This document shows positions 6,272 to 15,730 of a stretch of 64,000 nucleotides of DNA, piece by piece. The notes beneath the pieces are model-generated. The model made no database searches and was not told the origin of the DNA. It was given only the letters and a program-made list of their open reading frames with translations. This DNA comes from a virus, in IMG/VR virus record IMGVR_UViG_3300035698_034576, positions 1 through 64,000 of that record. One strand, 5' to 3'. The position numbers and the translations under genes are program-made. The first letter of the stretch is position 1; each line of letters starts with the position of its first letter.

Positions 6272-8302
6272 AGATCAGGGAGTTTACCCACATGGGCGAA
6301 CTCCCTGACTAGCGATATTGACACAGATATTGCTGGAGAAAAAAGAGGCGAAATAAAGAGATATTTAGAAAGCACCTATGGAGAAGATTATGTCTGCTCA
6401 GTAGGAACTTATGGAACATTTCAATTATCAGCTGGAATTAAAGATTTACTCAGACAAAAAATTCCATTTAAGGCAATGAATAAAGTTGTAAAGACAGCAA
6501 AATTTGAAAGAAATGAACCTATTTCATCTTTATTTGAAAAAGCCCTTAAGAGCCCGGGTTTAAAATCTATTCTTAAAAATAATGTAAAGGAGATAAACCA
6601 GTTAAGAGTAATCCATAAAGGAATTAAAAATGCATCAATACATGCCGCGGCAATGATTATTGTCCCAAAAGAATATGGGGATATATTTTCACAGATGCCA
6701 GTTAAAAAAATGGATGATTTATTAATTTCAGAGTGGGAAGGAGAACCACTTGCTAATGCCGGGTTCTTAAAAGAAGATTTGCTAGGGACAAATCAACTTA
6801 ATAAGTTTGCCAATATTATAAGACTGATAAAAGAAAAAGGAGTAATTGACTTCGATTTTTATAATATCCCATTGGATGATTCAGAAGTTTATCACTTTTA
6901 TAAAAGAGGCTTTACAGCCGATAACTTTCATTTTGGATCAGACCTAATGACAAAGTACACTATTAAGATACAACCAGATAACATAAATGACCTGATAGCA
7001 ATTATGGCCTTGGTTAGGCCTGGGACATTAGAATCTGGAGCTGCAGACAAATATGGCATTTATAAAGACGATCCCTCTAAGGCAAAATTTATGCCCGGCC
7101 TAGAGGGTATAACCAGCAAAACATTTGGCTTTATAGTTTATCAAGAGCAAGTTATGAAGATTTGCCAGGAAATAGGTGGATTTACACTTTCCGAAGCAGA
7201 TTTAATACGTAAGGCTATTGGTAAAAAGAAAATGGATTTACTCCATTCTTTTAAAGAGAAGTTTATTAGTCAAGCTATTTTATTAGGACATGATAAGACG
7301 TTAGTAGAGGATATTTGGGGATTAATGGAGTTACATGGATCATACTCTTTCAATAAGTCCCATAGCGCCGCATACGCTATCACAGGGTACATTTGCAACT
7401 GGTTTAAGGTAAATTATCCTTTAGAATTCTGGATAACAACTTTGCAATATGCAGATAAAGATGATATTCCAAAATTTATATCAGAAATTAATCGTATCAA
7501 TGGTATTGTCAAAATGAAACATGCAGACATAAACTTATCCAAGGATATTTTTTATGCCTCAAAAGATAAGAAAAGTCTTTACTGGTCTTTAGATAGGATA
7601 AGAATGCTTGGAGTTGTTGCTTCAGAGGCTTTGAAAGAAGAAAAAGATTTGGGAGACTTTACATCATTTGATAATTTTTTACATAGGATTAATGAAAATG
7701 ATAGAAAAGTAAACAAAGCCGTAATTGAAAATCTTATATTTTCAGGAGCCTTTGATGAAGTAGAAAATATAGAAAAAATTCAGGATAGACTTTTGTTAAT
7801 TTATAAAATGGCAGAATCTTTAAAAATAAAAGAAGAAGACATAAGTATCAATAAAAAACCATTTCCTCTAAATAAAGAATATTGGTGGCAATTGCAACAA
7901 AGAAGAGTATCTGAATTTTCATACTTTGATTATAAAAAAATAATTGAAGAGGAAGCTCTTGATACTTTTTCTGAAATTGAGACCTATTATAAGAATGGAT
8001 TTGAAATTAAAAAAGGAGGCTTCGCTGAAGAAAAAGTTATAACTGCAGGGATAATAGTGGAAGTGAATCAAAAAGAAAGTACAAAGGCTGGTAATTTTGC
8101 TGTACTAAAGATAGATAATAATTTTGAAGTCTTTTCATTTATTATATGGAATGAGCTTTGGGATAAAGTCAAGAATGATTTAGCAGAGGGATTTTTAATA
8201 GCTTTTTCTGGAAAGGTTCAAAAAGAAAAATATTACGATTATATGAGTGTACAATCATCAAAAAATACAAAAATTAAAATTATTTATAATGGAAAAAATT
8301 AA
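6257..8302 (+). CDS. dnaE: DNA polymerase III alpha subunit, C-terminal part
   Basis: Contains the catalytic centre: SDIDTDI carries the metal-binding aspartates, followed by GEIKRYLESTYGEDYVCSVGTYGTFQ, the HAAA region, FVYQEQVM-like YQEQVMKICQE, and SFNKSHSAAYAITGYICNWFK, then a helical region and a C-terminal OB-like fold (KVITAGIIVEVN…). Conserved sequence is visible from about 6275, although the first in-frame ATG is 6476, which would remove the DxD motif. A likely real start is ATG 6244, one base out of frame across an A8 run. The stop overlaps the next gene. Confidence 0.8.
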   Translation, partial: KKLEKRSGSLPTWANSLTSDIDTDIAGEKRGEIKRYLESTYGEDYVCSVGTYGTFQLSAGIKDLLRQKIPFKAMNKVVKTAKFERNEPISSLFEKALKSPGLKSILKNNVKEINQLRVIHKGIKNASIHAAAMIIVPKEYGDIFSQMPVKKMDDLLISEWEGEPLANAGFLKEDLLGTNQLNKFANIIRLIKEKGVIDFDFYNIPLDDSEVYHFYKRGFTADNFHFGSDLMTKYTIKIQPDNINDLIAIMALVRPGTLESGAADKYGIYKDDPSKAKFMPGLEGITSKTFGFIVYQEQVMKICQEIGGFTLSEADLIRKAIGKKKMDLLHSFKEKFISQAILLGHDKTLVEDIWGLMELHGSYSFNKSHSAAYAITGYICNWFKVNYPLEFWITTLQYADKDDIPKFISEINRINGIVKMKHADINLSKDIFYASKDKKSLYWSLDRIRMLGVVASEALKEEKDLGDFTSFDNFLHRINENDRKVNKAVIENLIFSGAFDEVENIEKIQDRLLLIYKMAESLKIKEEDISINKKPFPLNKEYWWQLQQRRVSEFSYFDYKKIIEEEALDTFSEIETYYKNGFEIKKGGFAEEKVITAGIIVEVNQKESTKAGNFAVLKIDNNFEVFSFIIWNELWDKVKNDLAEGFLIAFSGKVQKEKYYDYMSVQSSKNTKIKIIYNGKN
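6275..6308 (+). repeat. Perfect 10-bp inverted repeat at the dnaE junction
   Basis: TCAGGGAGTT (6275-6284) and AACTCCCTGA (6299-6308) are perfect inverted repeats around a 14-nt loop that itself contains CCCA/TGGG. The hairpin lies exactly where polymerase homology resumes, within coding sequence. There is no T-run, so it is unlikely to be a terminator. Confidence 0.6.
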
Positions 8303-8801
8303 AGTAGTTTTAGATAAAACAACAGTTTTTTTATCTTTTAAGCCTTTTGATGAAGAGATAGATATTGACGATCTCACAATGATTCATTATGACAATTTGA
8401 GTGGTGAGATTATAACCATATCTTCATTACTAAATAGGATGGGCCTTTTAAAAGCTGAAGCAGAAAATTTGGCAAAGAAGAACAAGCATTTGCTAGAAGT
8501 TTTAGCGGCAGAAAAAAGAAGGTCTATTAGAAAGGATTGCATTTCAAAAAATACAAAATTTACAGCCCAGCAAGTAGAGGATGAAATTACGTTAGACACC
8601 GAATACAAGAGAGAGAAAGAAAGCTACATAGAGGACCAAAGATTATTTGGAATTTTAGAGTCATTGTACTGGGCTATAAATGCAAAAAGTCAAAAACTAT
8701 CAGTGCTAATGAAAGGAACCACTCCGGAAGAATTTGAGCAGGAGATAGTAAATGGAGCTATCAATGGTATTATGATAAAAAAGAAAGAAAACTTTATTTA
8801 A
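8289..8801 (+). CDS. Hypothetical protein between polymerase and SSB (170 aa)
   Basis: Starts 14 nt before the dnaE stop (MEKIKVVLDK). The sequence is mostly helical, with a central coiled-coil-like region (LLKAEAENLAKKNKHLLEVLAAEKRR) and a conserved-looking ILESLYWAINAKSQKLSVLMKG segment. Its place between dnaE and the ssDNA-binding protein suggests a replication accessory, for instance a loader or recombination mediator, but no motif proves it. Confidence 0.65.
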   Translation: MEKIKVVLDKTTVFLSFKPFDEEIDIDDLTMIHYDNLSGEIITISSLLNRMGLLKAEAENLAKKNKHLLEVLAAEKRRSIRKDCISKNTKFTAQQVEDEITLDTEYKREKESYIEDQRLFGILESLYWAINAKSQKLSVLMKGTTPEEFEQEIVNGAINGIMIKKKENFI

Positions 8802-8845
8802 ACAAACAATATTTGTCTATTTAAAATATTTTCTTTTATAAACTG

Positions 8846-8876
8846 TTTTTAGATGAATAAATACAATGTAATTTAG
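8846..8876 (+). promoter_or_regulatory. Middle-type promoter of the SSB gene
   Basis: TTTTTAGAT at 8846 and TAATTTAG at 8869, again 23 nt start to start. The ssDNA-binding protein gene begins 33 nt downstream behind an A-rich leader. Confidence 0.65.
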
Positions 8877-8908
8877 ACATAAATTATTAACACTTAAATA
8901 TTAAAAAA

Positions 8909-10156
8909 ATGACATTTGACAGAAGTAAGTACAGAGCTACTAAATTAAAAGAGTTAGAAAAACAAGAGGAAGAAGTAAAAGATTTGACCGGATTTGATTC
9001 TGCATTTTGGAAAATAGAGGAGGGTAAAAATACTTTCCGTATTTACCCAAAGCATGAACAATCCTCCTCTTATGTTTATGCAAAAGTTACCAATTGGTTG
9101 CCCCAAAAAATTGAAAAAGATGGTAAAGAAAAGTGGGACAGAAGACCTATTCTAGATGCTAGGAAGCATGGAGGTTTTGAAAAAGATTTGGTAGACCAAT
9201 ACCGGAAATATGTTCGCAGAATGATTAAGTCAGATGATGTATCTGATTCTGATTCAAAAAGAATTTTTGACATTATAACTGATTTTAAAACAGGCATTGA
9301 TGCCAACTCTTCTTGGATTTTATATGCTGGAAGAAAAGTTGCTTCTGGGTGGAAAGAAGCCAGACTGCTTGAATTTGGAGCCAGTGTAAAAGGAGGTTTA
9401 AATCAACTTTCAATAACGGACAGTGAAGATGTAAATGCAAAAGATTCTTTTACAGATGTTGATAAGGGAAGACCTGTTTTGATTAAATACTCCCCTAAAG
9501 AGTCAGACAACAAGAAAAAATATGTTGTTAACAAATTAGATGATGCTGTTGTTTTGACAGATGAGCAGCTTATTGCCTTTGAAGAATTAGAAACTCTTGA
9601 AAAACTATATGGCATTGGGTCATATAAAAAAGAGTATTTTTATAAAGCTTTGGATGGCCTTGAGCATTATGATGCTGAAAATGAAATAGGAGCGTTCACT
9701 CAAGAGGATTGGCTAGACATTTGTGAAGCTTTATCTGCTGAAATTGAAAAATATTTCTCCGAAGAGCCTGCAAAAGAAAAGTCTTCAAAAAAGAAACTCT
9801 CAAAAGATGAGGAGGTAGAAGAGAGGTTTGATGAGGAAGAAGGAGAAGAAGAAGAAAAATTTGAGAAAATATCCAGAAGCGATCTTAAAGATTTTATTAA
9901 AGAAAAAAATCTTAAAGTAAAAGTTTACAAAAAAGATACGGATGAAGACGTTCGCAATAAAATAGTAGTAGCTATTGAATCGCAGGAAGAGCCTGAGAGA
10001 AAAATTGAAACGGATTCTTTCCCTAAAAAGGAAGAGTCTAAAGAAGAGAAAAAAGAAGAGAAAAAAGAAGAGAAAAAAGAAGAAGCGGAGAAACCATCTT
10101 CTTTATCTAGGTTGGAACAAATGAAAGCATCCATTAAAAATGGGGCTAAAAAGTAA
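8909..10156 (+). CDS. gp32-like single-stranded DNA-binding protein
   Basis: Phage replication SSB of the T4 gp32 / large-phage type. The N-terminal 280 residues hold the binding domain (FWKIEEGKNTFRIYPKH, then DARKHGGFEKD, then ILYAGRKVASGWKEARLLEFGASV, then DKGRPVLIKYSP). A highly acidic region follows (EEVEERFDEEEGEEEE), then a short SAP-like segment (ISRSDLKDFIKEKNL), then a KEEKKEEKKEE repeat and a basic tail. The acidic tail is typical of SSBs that recruit partners. It is monocistronic between its own promoter and a strong terminator, consistent with high expression. Confidence 0.8.
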   Translation: MTFDRSKYRATKLKELEKQEEEVKDLTGFDSAFWKIEEGKNTFRIYPKHEQSSSYVYAKVTNWLPQKIEKDGKEKWDRRPILDARKHGGFEKDLVDQYRKYVRRMIKSDDVSDSDSKRIFDIITDFKTGIDANSSWILYAGRKVASGWKEARLLEFGASVKGGLNQLSITDSEDVNAKDSFTDVDKGRPVLIKYSPKESDNKKKYVVNKLDDAVVLTDEQLIAFEELETLEKLYGIGSYKKEYFYKALDGLEHYDAENEIGAFTQEDWLDICEALSAEIEKYFSEEPAKEKSSKKKLSKDEEVEERFDEEEGEEEEKFEKISRSDLKDFIKEKNLKVKVYKKDTDEDVRNKIVVAIESQEEPERKIETDSFPKKEESKEEKKEEKKEEKKEEAEKPSSLSRLEQMKASIKNGAKK

Positions 10157-10172
10157 ATTCTTTATAAACATT

Positions 10173-10203
10173 GGGGCAATCTGTTTTTAAGATTGCCCCT
10201 TTT
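10173..10203 (+). terminator. Rho-independent terminator after SSB
   Basis: GGGGCAATCT (10173-10182) pairs perfectly with AGATTGCCCC (10190-10199) around a 7-nt loop and is followed by TTTT. Confidence 0.9.
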
Positions 10204-10214
10204 AAAGTTCAAAA

Positions 10215-11252
10215 ATGAAGAAACCAATAGGGGTATTTTTTTCAGATACCCACCTTGAAGAGAGAACAATAAGCATCAACGAATCAATATTTATAGAGGC
10301 TGATAATTTAGCCCTTAAATTGGGAGTTCCTTTATTTCACGGAGGGGATATTTTTACCTCTAGGAAAGCACAGTCATTATCCGTTTTAAATGCATTTGGA
10401 GATATTTTAGAGAACCTTTCCTCTGAGATGTATATTATTCCAGGAAATCATGATAAAACAGATCTAGACTCCACAGTCTCTTATATAGACAGTTTTAGAC
10501 ACTTCCCAAACCTACATCTTAATAGAGAAATTGGTCATATTCAAGTGAATAAAAATACCTCTATTTGGTCCCTACCTTATTTCAAAGAAGAGGGAAATTA
10601 TCCTGAATATTTAAAAATAATGACCGAGAGCTCTGCTTTTAATGAAGAAATTAATAACATTTTGTTGACCCATATCTCTATAAATGGAGTTAAAAATAAT
10701 GATTTATCTGTTGTGGATAATAAGATAAGCCAAGATTTATTCTCTAAATTTGACCTTGTCATAATAGGCCATTACCATCAAAGAAAAGAAATTGGCGATA
10801 ACATGTTGTATTTAGGGTCTTCTTACCAAGGAAATTTTGGGGAAGATGACCAAAAAGGTTTTATGGTGCTATATGATGATTTAACATTTGAATTTGTTCA
10901 ATCAACCTTTCCAAAATACGTTACCGAACAAATTGATTTAGATACAATTTCCAATGAAGAACTGATAGCTGTTCACACAAACGCAATGATGAATAAAGAT
11001 TCTTTTGTGAGAATGGTTGTTAAAGGGAAAGAGGAAAAGAGAAAAGCTTTTGATAAAAAAAGATATGAGGATGATGGAATAAAAGTTGTATTCAAAGATT
11101 CCTCTATTGAAGCCGAAATGGATAAAGCCTCAAAGGGGGATTTTGTCAGCTTTAACAAGAGCAACATTGTCGAACAGTTTAAAAACTGTTGTAAAGAAGA
11201 GGATTGGGATTATAATCATGGATTAGTTTATTTGGAAGAAATTTTGAAATAA
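10215..11252 (+). CDS. Mre11/SbcD-like recombination endonuclease subunit (gp47-like)
   Basis: Metallophosphatase nuclease that works with the Rad50/SbcC-like ATPase encoded downstream to process DNA ends. The calcineurin-like motifs are visible in order: FFSDTHLEE, FHGGDIFTS, IPGNHDKTD, LLTHISI and IGHYHQRKE. At 345 aa the length matches T4 gp47. It precedes recA and the gp46-like gene, giving a compact recombination operon. Confidence 0.88.
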   Translation: MKKPIGVFFSDTHLEERTISINESIFIEADNLALKLGVPLFHGGDIFTSRKAQSLSVLNAFGDILENLSSEMYIIPGNHDKTDLDSTVSYIDSFRHFPNLHLNREIGHIQVNKNTSIWSLPYFKEEGNYPEYLKIMTESSAFNEEINNILLTHISINGVKNNDLSVVDNKISQDLFSKFDLVIIGHYHQRKEIGDNMLYLGSSYQGNFGEDDQKGFMVLYDDLTFEFVQSTFPKYVTEQIDLDTISNEELIAVHTNAMMNKDSFVRMVVKGKEEKRKAFDKKRYEDDGIKVVFKDSSIEAEMDKASKGDFVSFNKSNIVEQFKNCCKEEDWDYNHGLVYLEEILK

Positions 11253-11294
11253 AGTTATCAATTGAGAGCAAACAAAGTAATTACATTTATAGTT

Positions 11295-12803
11295 ATGGCA
11301 AAAATAAAAGAAGATAAAACTAAAGGCTTAGATAAACTGTCTATATCCTTAGTTAAGATAAATAAAGCTTATGGGGAGGGTAGTATTTTAAAAGCAAAAG
11401 GGGATGGTCCAGTTAAAGGTATAGAAAGAATCCCTATGGAATTCCCAGGGATTAATAGGGTTCTCGGGGAGGGTCTTCCAAAAGGTAGAATAATTGAGAT
11501 ATTTGGACCTGAATCAGCTTCTAAAACTACTTTCTGCATTCATGCTATTGCCGCGGCTCAACAAGTTACTGGATTGCCCGCTGCATTTATTGATGCAGAA
11601 CATTCCATGAACCTTGATTATGCTGAAAAACTTGGGGTTGACTTGGAGCATTTATATTTGTCTCAGCCAGGAAGTGGGGAAGAAGCCTTAGAGACCCTAG
11701 ATTTCCTATTAGAGGCTGGATTGAGTTTGATAGTAGTAGATTCTGTTGCAGCACTAGTTCCTAAGGCTGAAATAGATGGAGAAATGGGTGATTCAAAAAT
11801 GGGCCTTCATGCAAGGCTAATGTCTCAAGCCATGAGAAAAATAACAGCTAGAGTTGAAAGAAGTAAAACCGTTGTTATTTTTACAAATCAGCTTCGCGAC
11901 AAGATCGGTTGCATTGGACAAGATACCGAAATAAACTGGTTGAAAAACAATCCCCTTGAGTACGAAAAGATTGATTTGAAAAGCTTTTTTAAAGAAGCCT
12001 TTTCTCTTGAAATAGAAGATCTGGAGGTCAATGAAAAAAAGAGTGTTGAGGCTTTTCAGATTTTTATAGAGAGTTTTAATCACAACCTTGTAAAAAAAGA
12101 ACCTGGGCTAGTTTCCCAGCTAATTAGAAAGAAAGATGCTACAAAATACCAAGTCTCGATTAAGGACAATTCTTTCGATTGTTCTGGGGACCACTTAATT
12201 TTTGTGAAAACCCACTTAGCTAAAGAGGGAACATACTTAAGAGTTGAAGACTTATATTTAAGTAAAAACAAATCTTATCTCTTTTTGACAGAAGACTTGG
12301 TATTTGAAAAAGGATCAATTCATAAAACGGATAAAAAAATAAAAATTTATGATGTTGAGGTAAGAGGGAATCACAATTATTTTTCAAACGGAATTTTATC
12401 TCATAACACAATATTTGGAAATCCGGAAACAACTACCGGAGGAAATGCTCTTAAATTTTATTCGTCAATAAGACTGGATGTGAGGAAATCTACAAAAATA
12501 AAAAATGGCGATGATATAATTGGAGAGGAGATTCGCCTAAAAGCTGTAAAAAATAAAACGTATCCTCCCTTTAGACATACAGTAATGAGACTAATCTATG
12601 GCAAAGGATATTCAATACCAAGTGATATTTTGAATGAAAGTCTTTTATTAGGTATTGTGGAAAAAGCTGGAAGTTGGTTTAATTATGGTGAAACAAAATT
12701 AGGCCAAGGGCAGGATAATGTTGTTTCTATTTTGACTGATAACCCAGAGCTATTAGAGGAATTAAGAACAAAGATAAATCAAGCTTATGTGGAAAATAAA
12801 TAA
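11295..12803 (+). CDS. recA: RecA recombinase containing a mini-intein
   Basis: Strand-exchange ATPase for phage recombination and repair. ATG 11295 is preferred over an upstream TTG. RecA signatures: KINKAYGEGSI, GLPKGRIIEIFGPESASKTT (Walker A near residues 71-79), LIVVDSVAALVPKAEIDGEMGD (Walker B and L1), TNQLRDKIG, then IFGNPETTTGGNALKFYSS after the intein. Oddity: the glycine before the Walker A lysine is serine (ASKTT instead of SGKTT). A 166-residue intein at 11910-12407 must be spliced out. The stop overlaps the SbcC-like start. Confidence 0.92.
   Translation: MAKIKEDKTKGLDKLSISLVKINKAYGEGSILKAKGDGPVKGIERIPMEFPGINRVLGEGLPKGRIIEIFGPESASKTTFCIHAIAAAQQVTGLPAAFIDAEHSMNLDYAEKLGVDLEHLYLSQPGSGEEALETLDFLLEAGLSLIVVDSVAALVPKAEIDGEMGDSKMGLHARLMSQAMRKITARVERSKTVVIFTNQLRDKIGCIGQDTEINWLKNNPLEYEKIDLKSFFKEAFSLEIEDLEVNEKKSVEAFQIFIESFNHNLVKKEPGLVSQLIRKKDATKYQVSIKDNSFDCSGDHLIFVKTHLAKEGTYLRVEDLYLSKNKSYLFLTEDLVFEKGSIHKTDKKIKIYDVEVRGNHNYFSNGILSHNTIFGNPETTTGGNALKFYSSIRLDVRKSTKIKNGDDIIGEEIRLKAVKNKTYPPFRHTVMRLIYGKGYSIPSDILNESLLLGIVEKAGSWFNYGETKLGQGQDNVVSILTDNPELLEELRTKINQAYVENK
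11910..12407 (+). mobile_element. RecA mini-intein (166 aa, no endonuclease domain)
   Basis: Inserted between DKIG and TIFGNPETT. It begins with Cys (CIGQDTEI) and ends ILSHN followed by Thr, so the Cys1, His-Asn and +1 Thr splice residues are all present. A block-B-like CSGDHLIF and the block F region KIKIYDVEVRGNHNYFSNG are recognisable. Its 166 residues leave no space for a homing endonuclease, so it is probably fixed and dependent on splicing rather than mobile. Confidence 0.9.
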
Positions 12804-14883
12804 AATATCAGCAGTAAATCTAGGCTCTTTTAAAAATTTAGATTTAGAAATAAAGCAAGGAAAAACATTCCTAGTGGTTGGTAAAAACAATGATGATAAA
12901 GGTCAAGAATCTAACGGAGCAGGCAAAAGCTGGTTTATAGAGTGCTTTGCAATAGGGTTATTGGGGGAAAGTTTGAAAAAGGTTCCATTATCTGATTTAA
13001 TCCGCAATGGAGAAAAGTCTTGCGAAATAGAGATAGAACTAGTTAATTCCTTTTTAAAAAAGGAGATGTGCATAAAAAGAATTATCCATGCTAAAAAATC
13101 TTCTGAAGTAGACATTTTTATAAATGGGGAAAACAAAGAAGCTTTTTATTCGAGTGTTGCAGATGCCGATAAATTTGTCCTAAATGAGATAGGCATATCA
13201 AAGGATGATTTGCTAGCTTACTATATTATTTCAAAAAGAAGGTATAGAAGCTTTTTTTCCTCCCCAGATGCAATTAAAAAAGAAATAATCTCTCGGTTTT
13301 CTGGGGCTGATTTATTAACAAGCATAGAGGATAAAGTCAATGAATCAGTTTCTAAATTAGAAAAAGAGCTTAACAAAAAAAACATAGAGACCAACCGCTT
13401 AGGAGCTAAATTAGAAATATACAAAGAAGACTTAGAAAAAGAAAAATCTAGGGATTTAAAAATTGAAAAAAATGAAGCTATAGAATTTATTCTGAGTGAG
13501 ATAGAGGTTATTTTAAACAGAATAGTGAATAGTGAAAATAGCATTGAAACCCAAAAAAAAGATTTAAAAATTATTCAGACAGGTATTGATTCCAAAACAA
13601 AGGTTAGAGAAAATATTTTTGTAGAGGATAAAAAAAAATATTTGAAAGATTTGATTGAAAAATCTGAAAATAACCACTTAAAGTTGGAATTGGTAAGGAA
13701 AGAAATAAAGAATCAATTGCACAATTACGAAGAGGAGAAAACATTAATAATAAAAAGCTTAAAAGAGAAAATAGCTATAACAGAAAGTGAAAGAGACGAG
13801 TATAATTTGTTCTTAACAGAAACAAGCAATAAAATAAAAGGCTCAGTAAAGTGTCCAAAATGTTTTCATGACTTTAATTTACAGGATAAAGAATTTTTAG
13901 TAGAGGATGCTAAAAAATTAATCCCAAAAATGGAAAAAGCAATAAGCTTATTCAACGAGTCAATAAAAGAGGATTATGTAAAAGTGGACGATAACAAATC
14001 CCTTATCTCTTCCAAAACAGCGGATCTTGATAATAAATTTAAAAAAGAGCAAGACTTACACAAAAAAGACAATGAGATTTTAGACTATAAAATAAAAGAA
14101 GCAAAAGATTCTTTGTCAAAAACTATAGTGCAAATAGATTCTCTTGATGATGAAATTAATAATTTAACAAAAAATAAAAAATCAGTAGAACAAATCATAG
14201 ATAATTTAAAGTGGAGTATTTCTGCCGATAAGAGTTCTGCCGAAGCTTTGGAAAAAAGACTAGTGGAGGAAGAGGAAAGAATTTTAGAGACAAAGGAAAA
14301 AGAGCTTCTAAAAAAAATAGAAGATATATCCGCTGAAGTATTTAATTCTTTACAAGAGGAAGATAAAGCTCAGAAAGAAGTATACGAAGAATCTCAATGG
14401 ATTTATAATTTTAAAAAGTTTAATTCATTTTTAGCTAACCAAGCAATAGGGACTATTGAGGGGCTAACAAATTACAATCTTGAAAAAGCAAATACAAATC
14501 TTCAAATAAAAATGGATGGCTTTAAAGTTTTAAAGAATAAAGAAATAAGGGAAAAGATTACAACGGTTGTTTTTAGAGAAGGAGAGGAGGATGGTTCTTT
14601 AGATAAATTTTCAGAAGGGGAAAAAGCCAGGATTGAACTGTCAAACATTATATCACTACAACAGCTTATCAATACAAGCTCTGGGTCCGGAGGTCTTGAC
14701 TTTTTAGGGATAGACGAAATTTTAAGCTCACTTGATACTATGGGGGTTGTTTTGATAGCTGACATGCTTTCTAAACTAAATCATACAGTGTTTTTGATCT
14801 CTCATGTAGGTATAGATGTGATTTTTTATGAAAATATAGTGAAAATAGAAAAGAGTAATAAAATTTCAAAGATTTCTTACTAA
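12787..14883 (+). CDS. Rad50/SbcC-like ATPase (gp46-like)
   Basis: ABC-type ATPase partner of the Mre11-like nuclease. The N-terminal Walker A is split by extra residues (GKNNDDKG, then SNGAGKSW near residues 38-50). Long coiled coils flank a zinc-hook motif CPKC, followed by the signature FSEGEKARIELSNI, Walker B FLGIDEILSSLD and a final LISHVG. At 698 aa it is slightly larger than T4 gp46. It overlaps recA by 17 nt, implying coupled expression of recombination proteins. Confidence 0.9.
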   Translation: MWKINKISAVNLGSFKNLDLEIKQGKTFLVVGKNNDDKGQESNGAGKSWFIECFAIGLLGESLKKVPLSDLIRNGEKSCEIEIELVNSFLKKEMCIKRIIHAKKSSEVDIFINGENKEAFYSSVADADKFVLNEIGISKDDLLAYYIISKRRYRSFFSSPDAIKKEIISRFSGADLLTSIEDKVNESVSKLEKELNKKNIETNRLGAKLEIYKEDLEKEKSRDLKIEKNEAIEFILSEIEVILNRIVNSENSIETQKKDLKIIQTGIDSKTKVRENIFVEDKKKYLKDLIEKSENNHLKLELVRKEIKNQLHNYEEEKTLIIKSLKEKIAITESERDEYNLFLTETSNKIKGSVKCPKCFHDFNLQDKEFLVEDAKKLIPKMEKAISLFNESIKEDYVKVDDNKSLISSKTADLDNKFKKEQDLHKKDNEILDYKIKEAKDSLSKTIVQIDSLDDEINNLTKNKKSVEQIIDNLKWSISADKSSAEALEKRLVEEEERILETKEKELLKKIEDISAEVFNSLQEEDKAQKEVYEESQWIYNFKKFNSFLANQAIGTIEGLTNYNLEKANTNLQIKMDGFKVLKNKEIREKITTVVFREGEEDGSLDKFSEGEKARIELSNIISLQQLINTSSGSGGLDFLGIDEILSSLDTMGVVLIADMLSKLNHTVFLISHVGIDVIFYENIVKIEKSNKISKISY

Positions 14884-14920
14884 AAATGCGTAATTTCACA
14901 AATGTTAAAAAATAATTGTT

Positions 14921-15436
14921 ATGGTATTCATTGGGATAGATAATGGAGTTGGCACTGTAGGAATAATAACTGAGGAAGATTATTTTTTTTTCAAAACCCC
15001 AATTAAATTTGGTCAAGATTACACAAAGAAGAAGAAGAACATTTCAAGAATAGATTCTGAAAAATTATTTAACTTATTACTCCCTTATGAGAAGGAGAGA
15101 GTTTTTGTGGGGGTAGAGAGGCCAATGATTAATTCTTTTAGATTTAACGCCTCAATAACCTCAGCAAGGGCTTTAGAGGCAATTCTTAATGTGGTAGAAA
15201 TGCTAAAAATGCCTTATCAGTTTGTTGATTCTAAAAGTTGGCAAAAAGAGCTTCTTCCCATTGGGGTTAAAACTTCTGTAGAATTGAAAGCAGCAAGTTT
15301 TACTATAGGGTGCAGGCTTTTCCCAAAAGTTCAGGATGTTATATTAAAAAATAAAGATGCGGATGGCATTTTGATTGCAGAATGGATAAAAAGGCTTCAG
15401 TTAGGAACCCTTAAGAAAAAATATAAATCCCCTTAA
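14921..15436 (+). CDS. RuvC-like Holliday junction resolvase
   Basis: RNase-H-fold nuclease expected to resolve branched DNA. Visible acidic residues: FIGIDNGVGTVG (first Asp), VFVGVERPMIN (Glu), and DADGILIAEW near the C-terminus (last Asp pair). The 171 residues fit RuvC-type proteins of phages. It follows the recombination operon after a short gap. A role in genome maturation is likely, but substrate preference cannot be read from sequence. Confidence 0.75.
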   Translation: MVFIGIDNGVGTVGIITEEDYFFFKTPIKFGQDYTKKKKNISRIDSEKLFNLLLPYEKERVFVGVERPMINSFRFNASITSARALEAILNVVEMLKMPYQFVDSKSWQKELLPIGVKTSVELKAASFTIGCRLFPKVQDVILKNKDADGILIAEWIKRLQLGTLKKKYKSP

Positions 15437-15437
15437 A

Positions 15438-15728
15438 ATGGATGATAAAAATAACATAATTTCGGAAAGAGGTAAAAAATTACATGAGATATATATAAAG
15501 AGATTTGGAGATGAAGACCTACATATAGTTAAGGGTTTTGAAATTCATTCTGCTAAGTATCAAATGAAATTAGCTAAGTTATCTTTGGATCGGATAAAAG
15601 ATGGTATTTTTGAAAAAAAAATAAAACCTATAATTGTAAAAGTAGGTAAATGCTTAATAACTCATTATGGTAATTTGACAGAACAGGAGATAATAGAAAA
15701 ATATACTAAAAGAAAAAAACGTCTTTAA
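15438..15728 (+). CDS. Hypothetical protein (96 aa)
   Basis: Begins MDDKNNIISERGKKLHEIYIKRFGDE, one nucleotide after the resolvase stop. It is basic overall, with a small predicted alpha/beta body (KPIIVKVGKCLITHYGNLTEQEIIEKYTKR). No motif is recognised. Tight spacing on both sides places it in the recombination operon. Confidence 0.65.
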   Translation: MDDKNNIISERGKKLHEIYIKRFGDEDLHIVKGFEIHSAKYQMKLAKLSLDRIKDGIFEKKIKPIIVKVGKCLITHYGNLTEQEIIEKYTKRKKRL

Positions 15729-15730
15729 AT

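Noticed and set aside
6275-6308. dnaE hairpin as domain V of a group II intron or a terminator
   Set aside because: It lacks the conserved AGC/bulge pattern of domain V and has no T-run; the surrounding insertion is too short for a group II intron.
10021-10086. GAAGAGAAAAAA tandem repeats as a functional DNA repeat
   Set aside because: They encode the acidic/basic tail of the SSB; no evidence of a DNA-level function.
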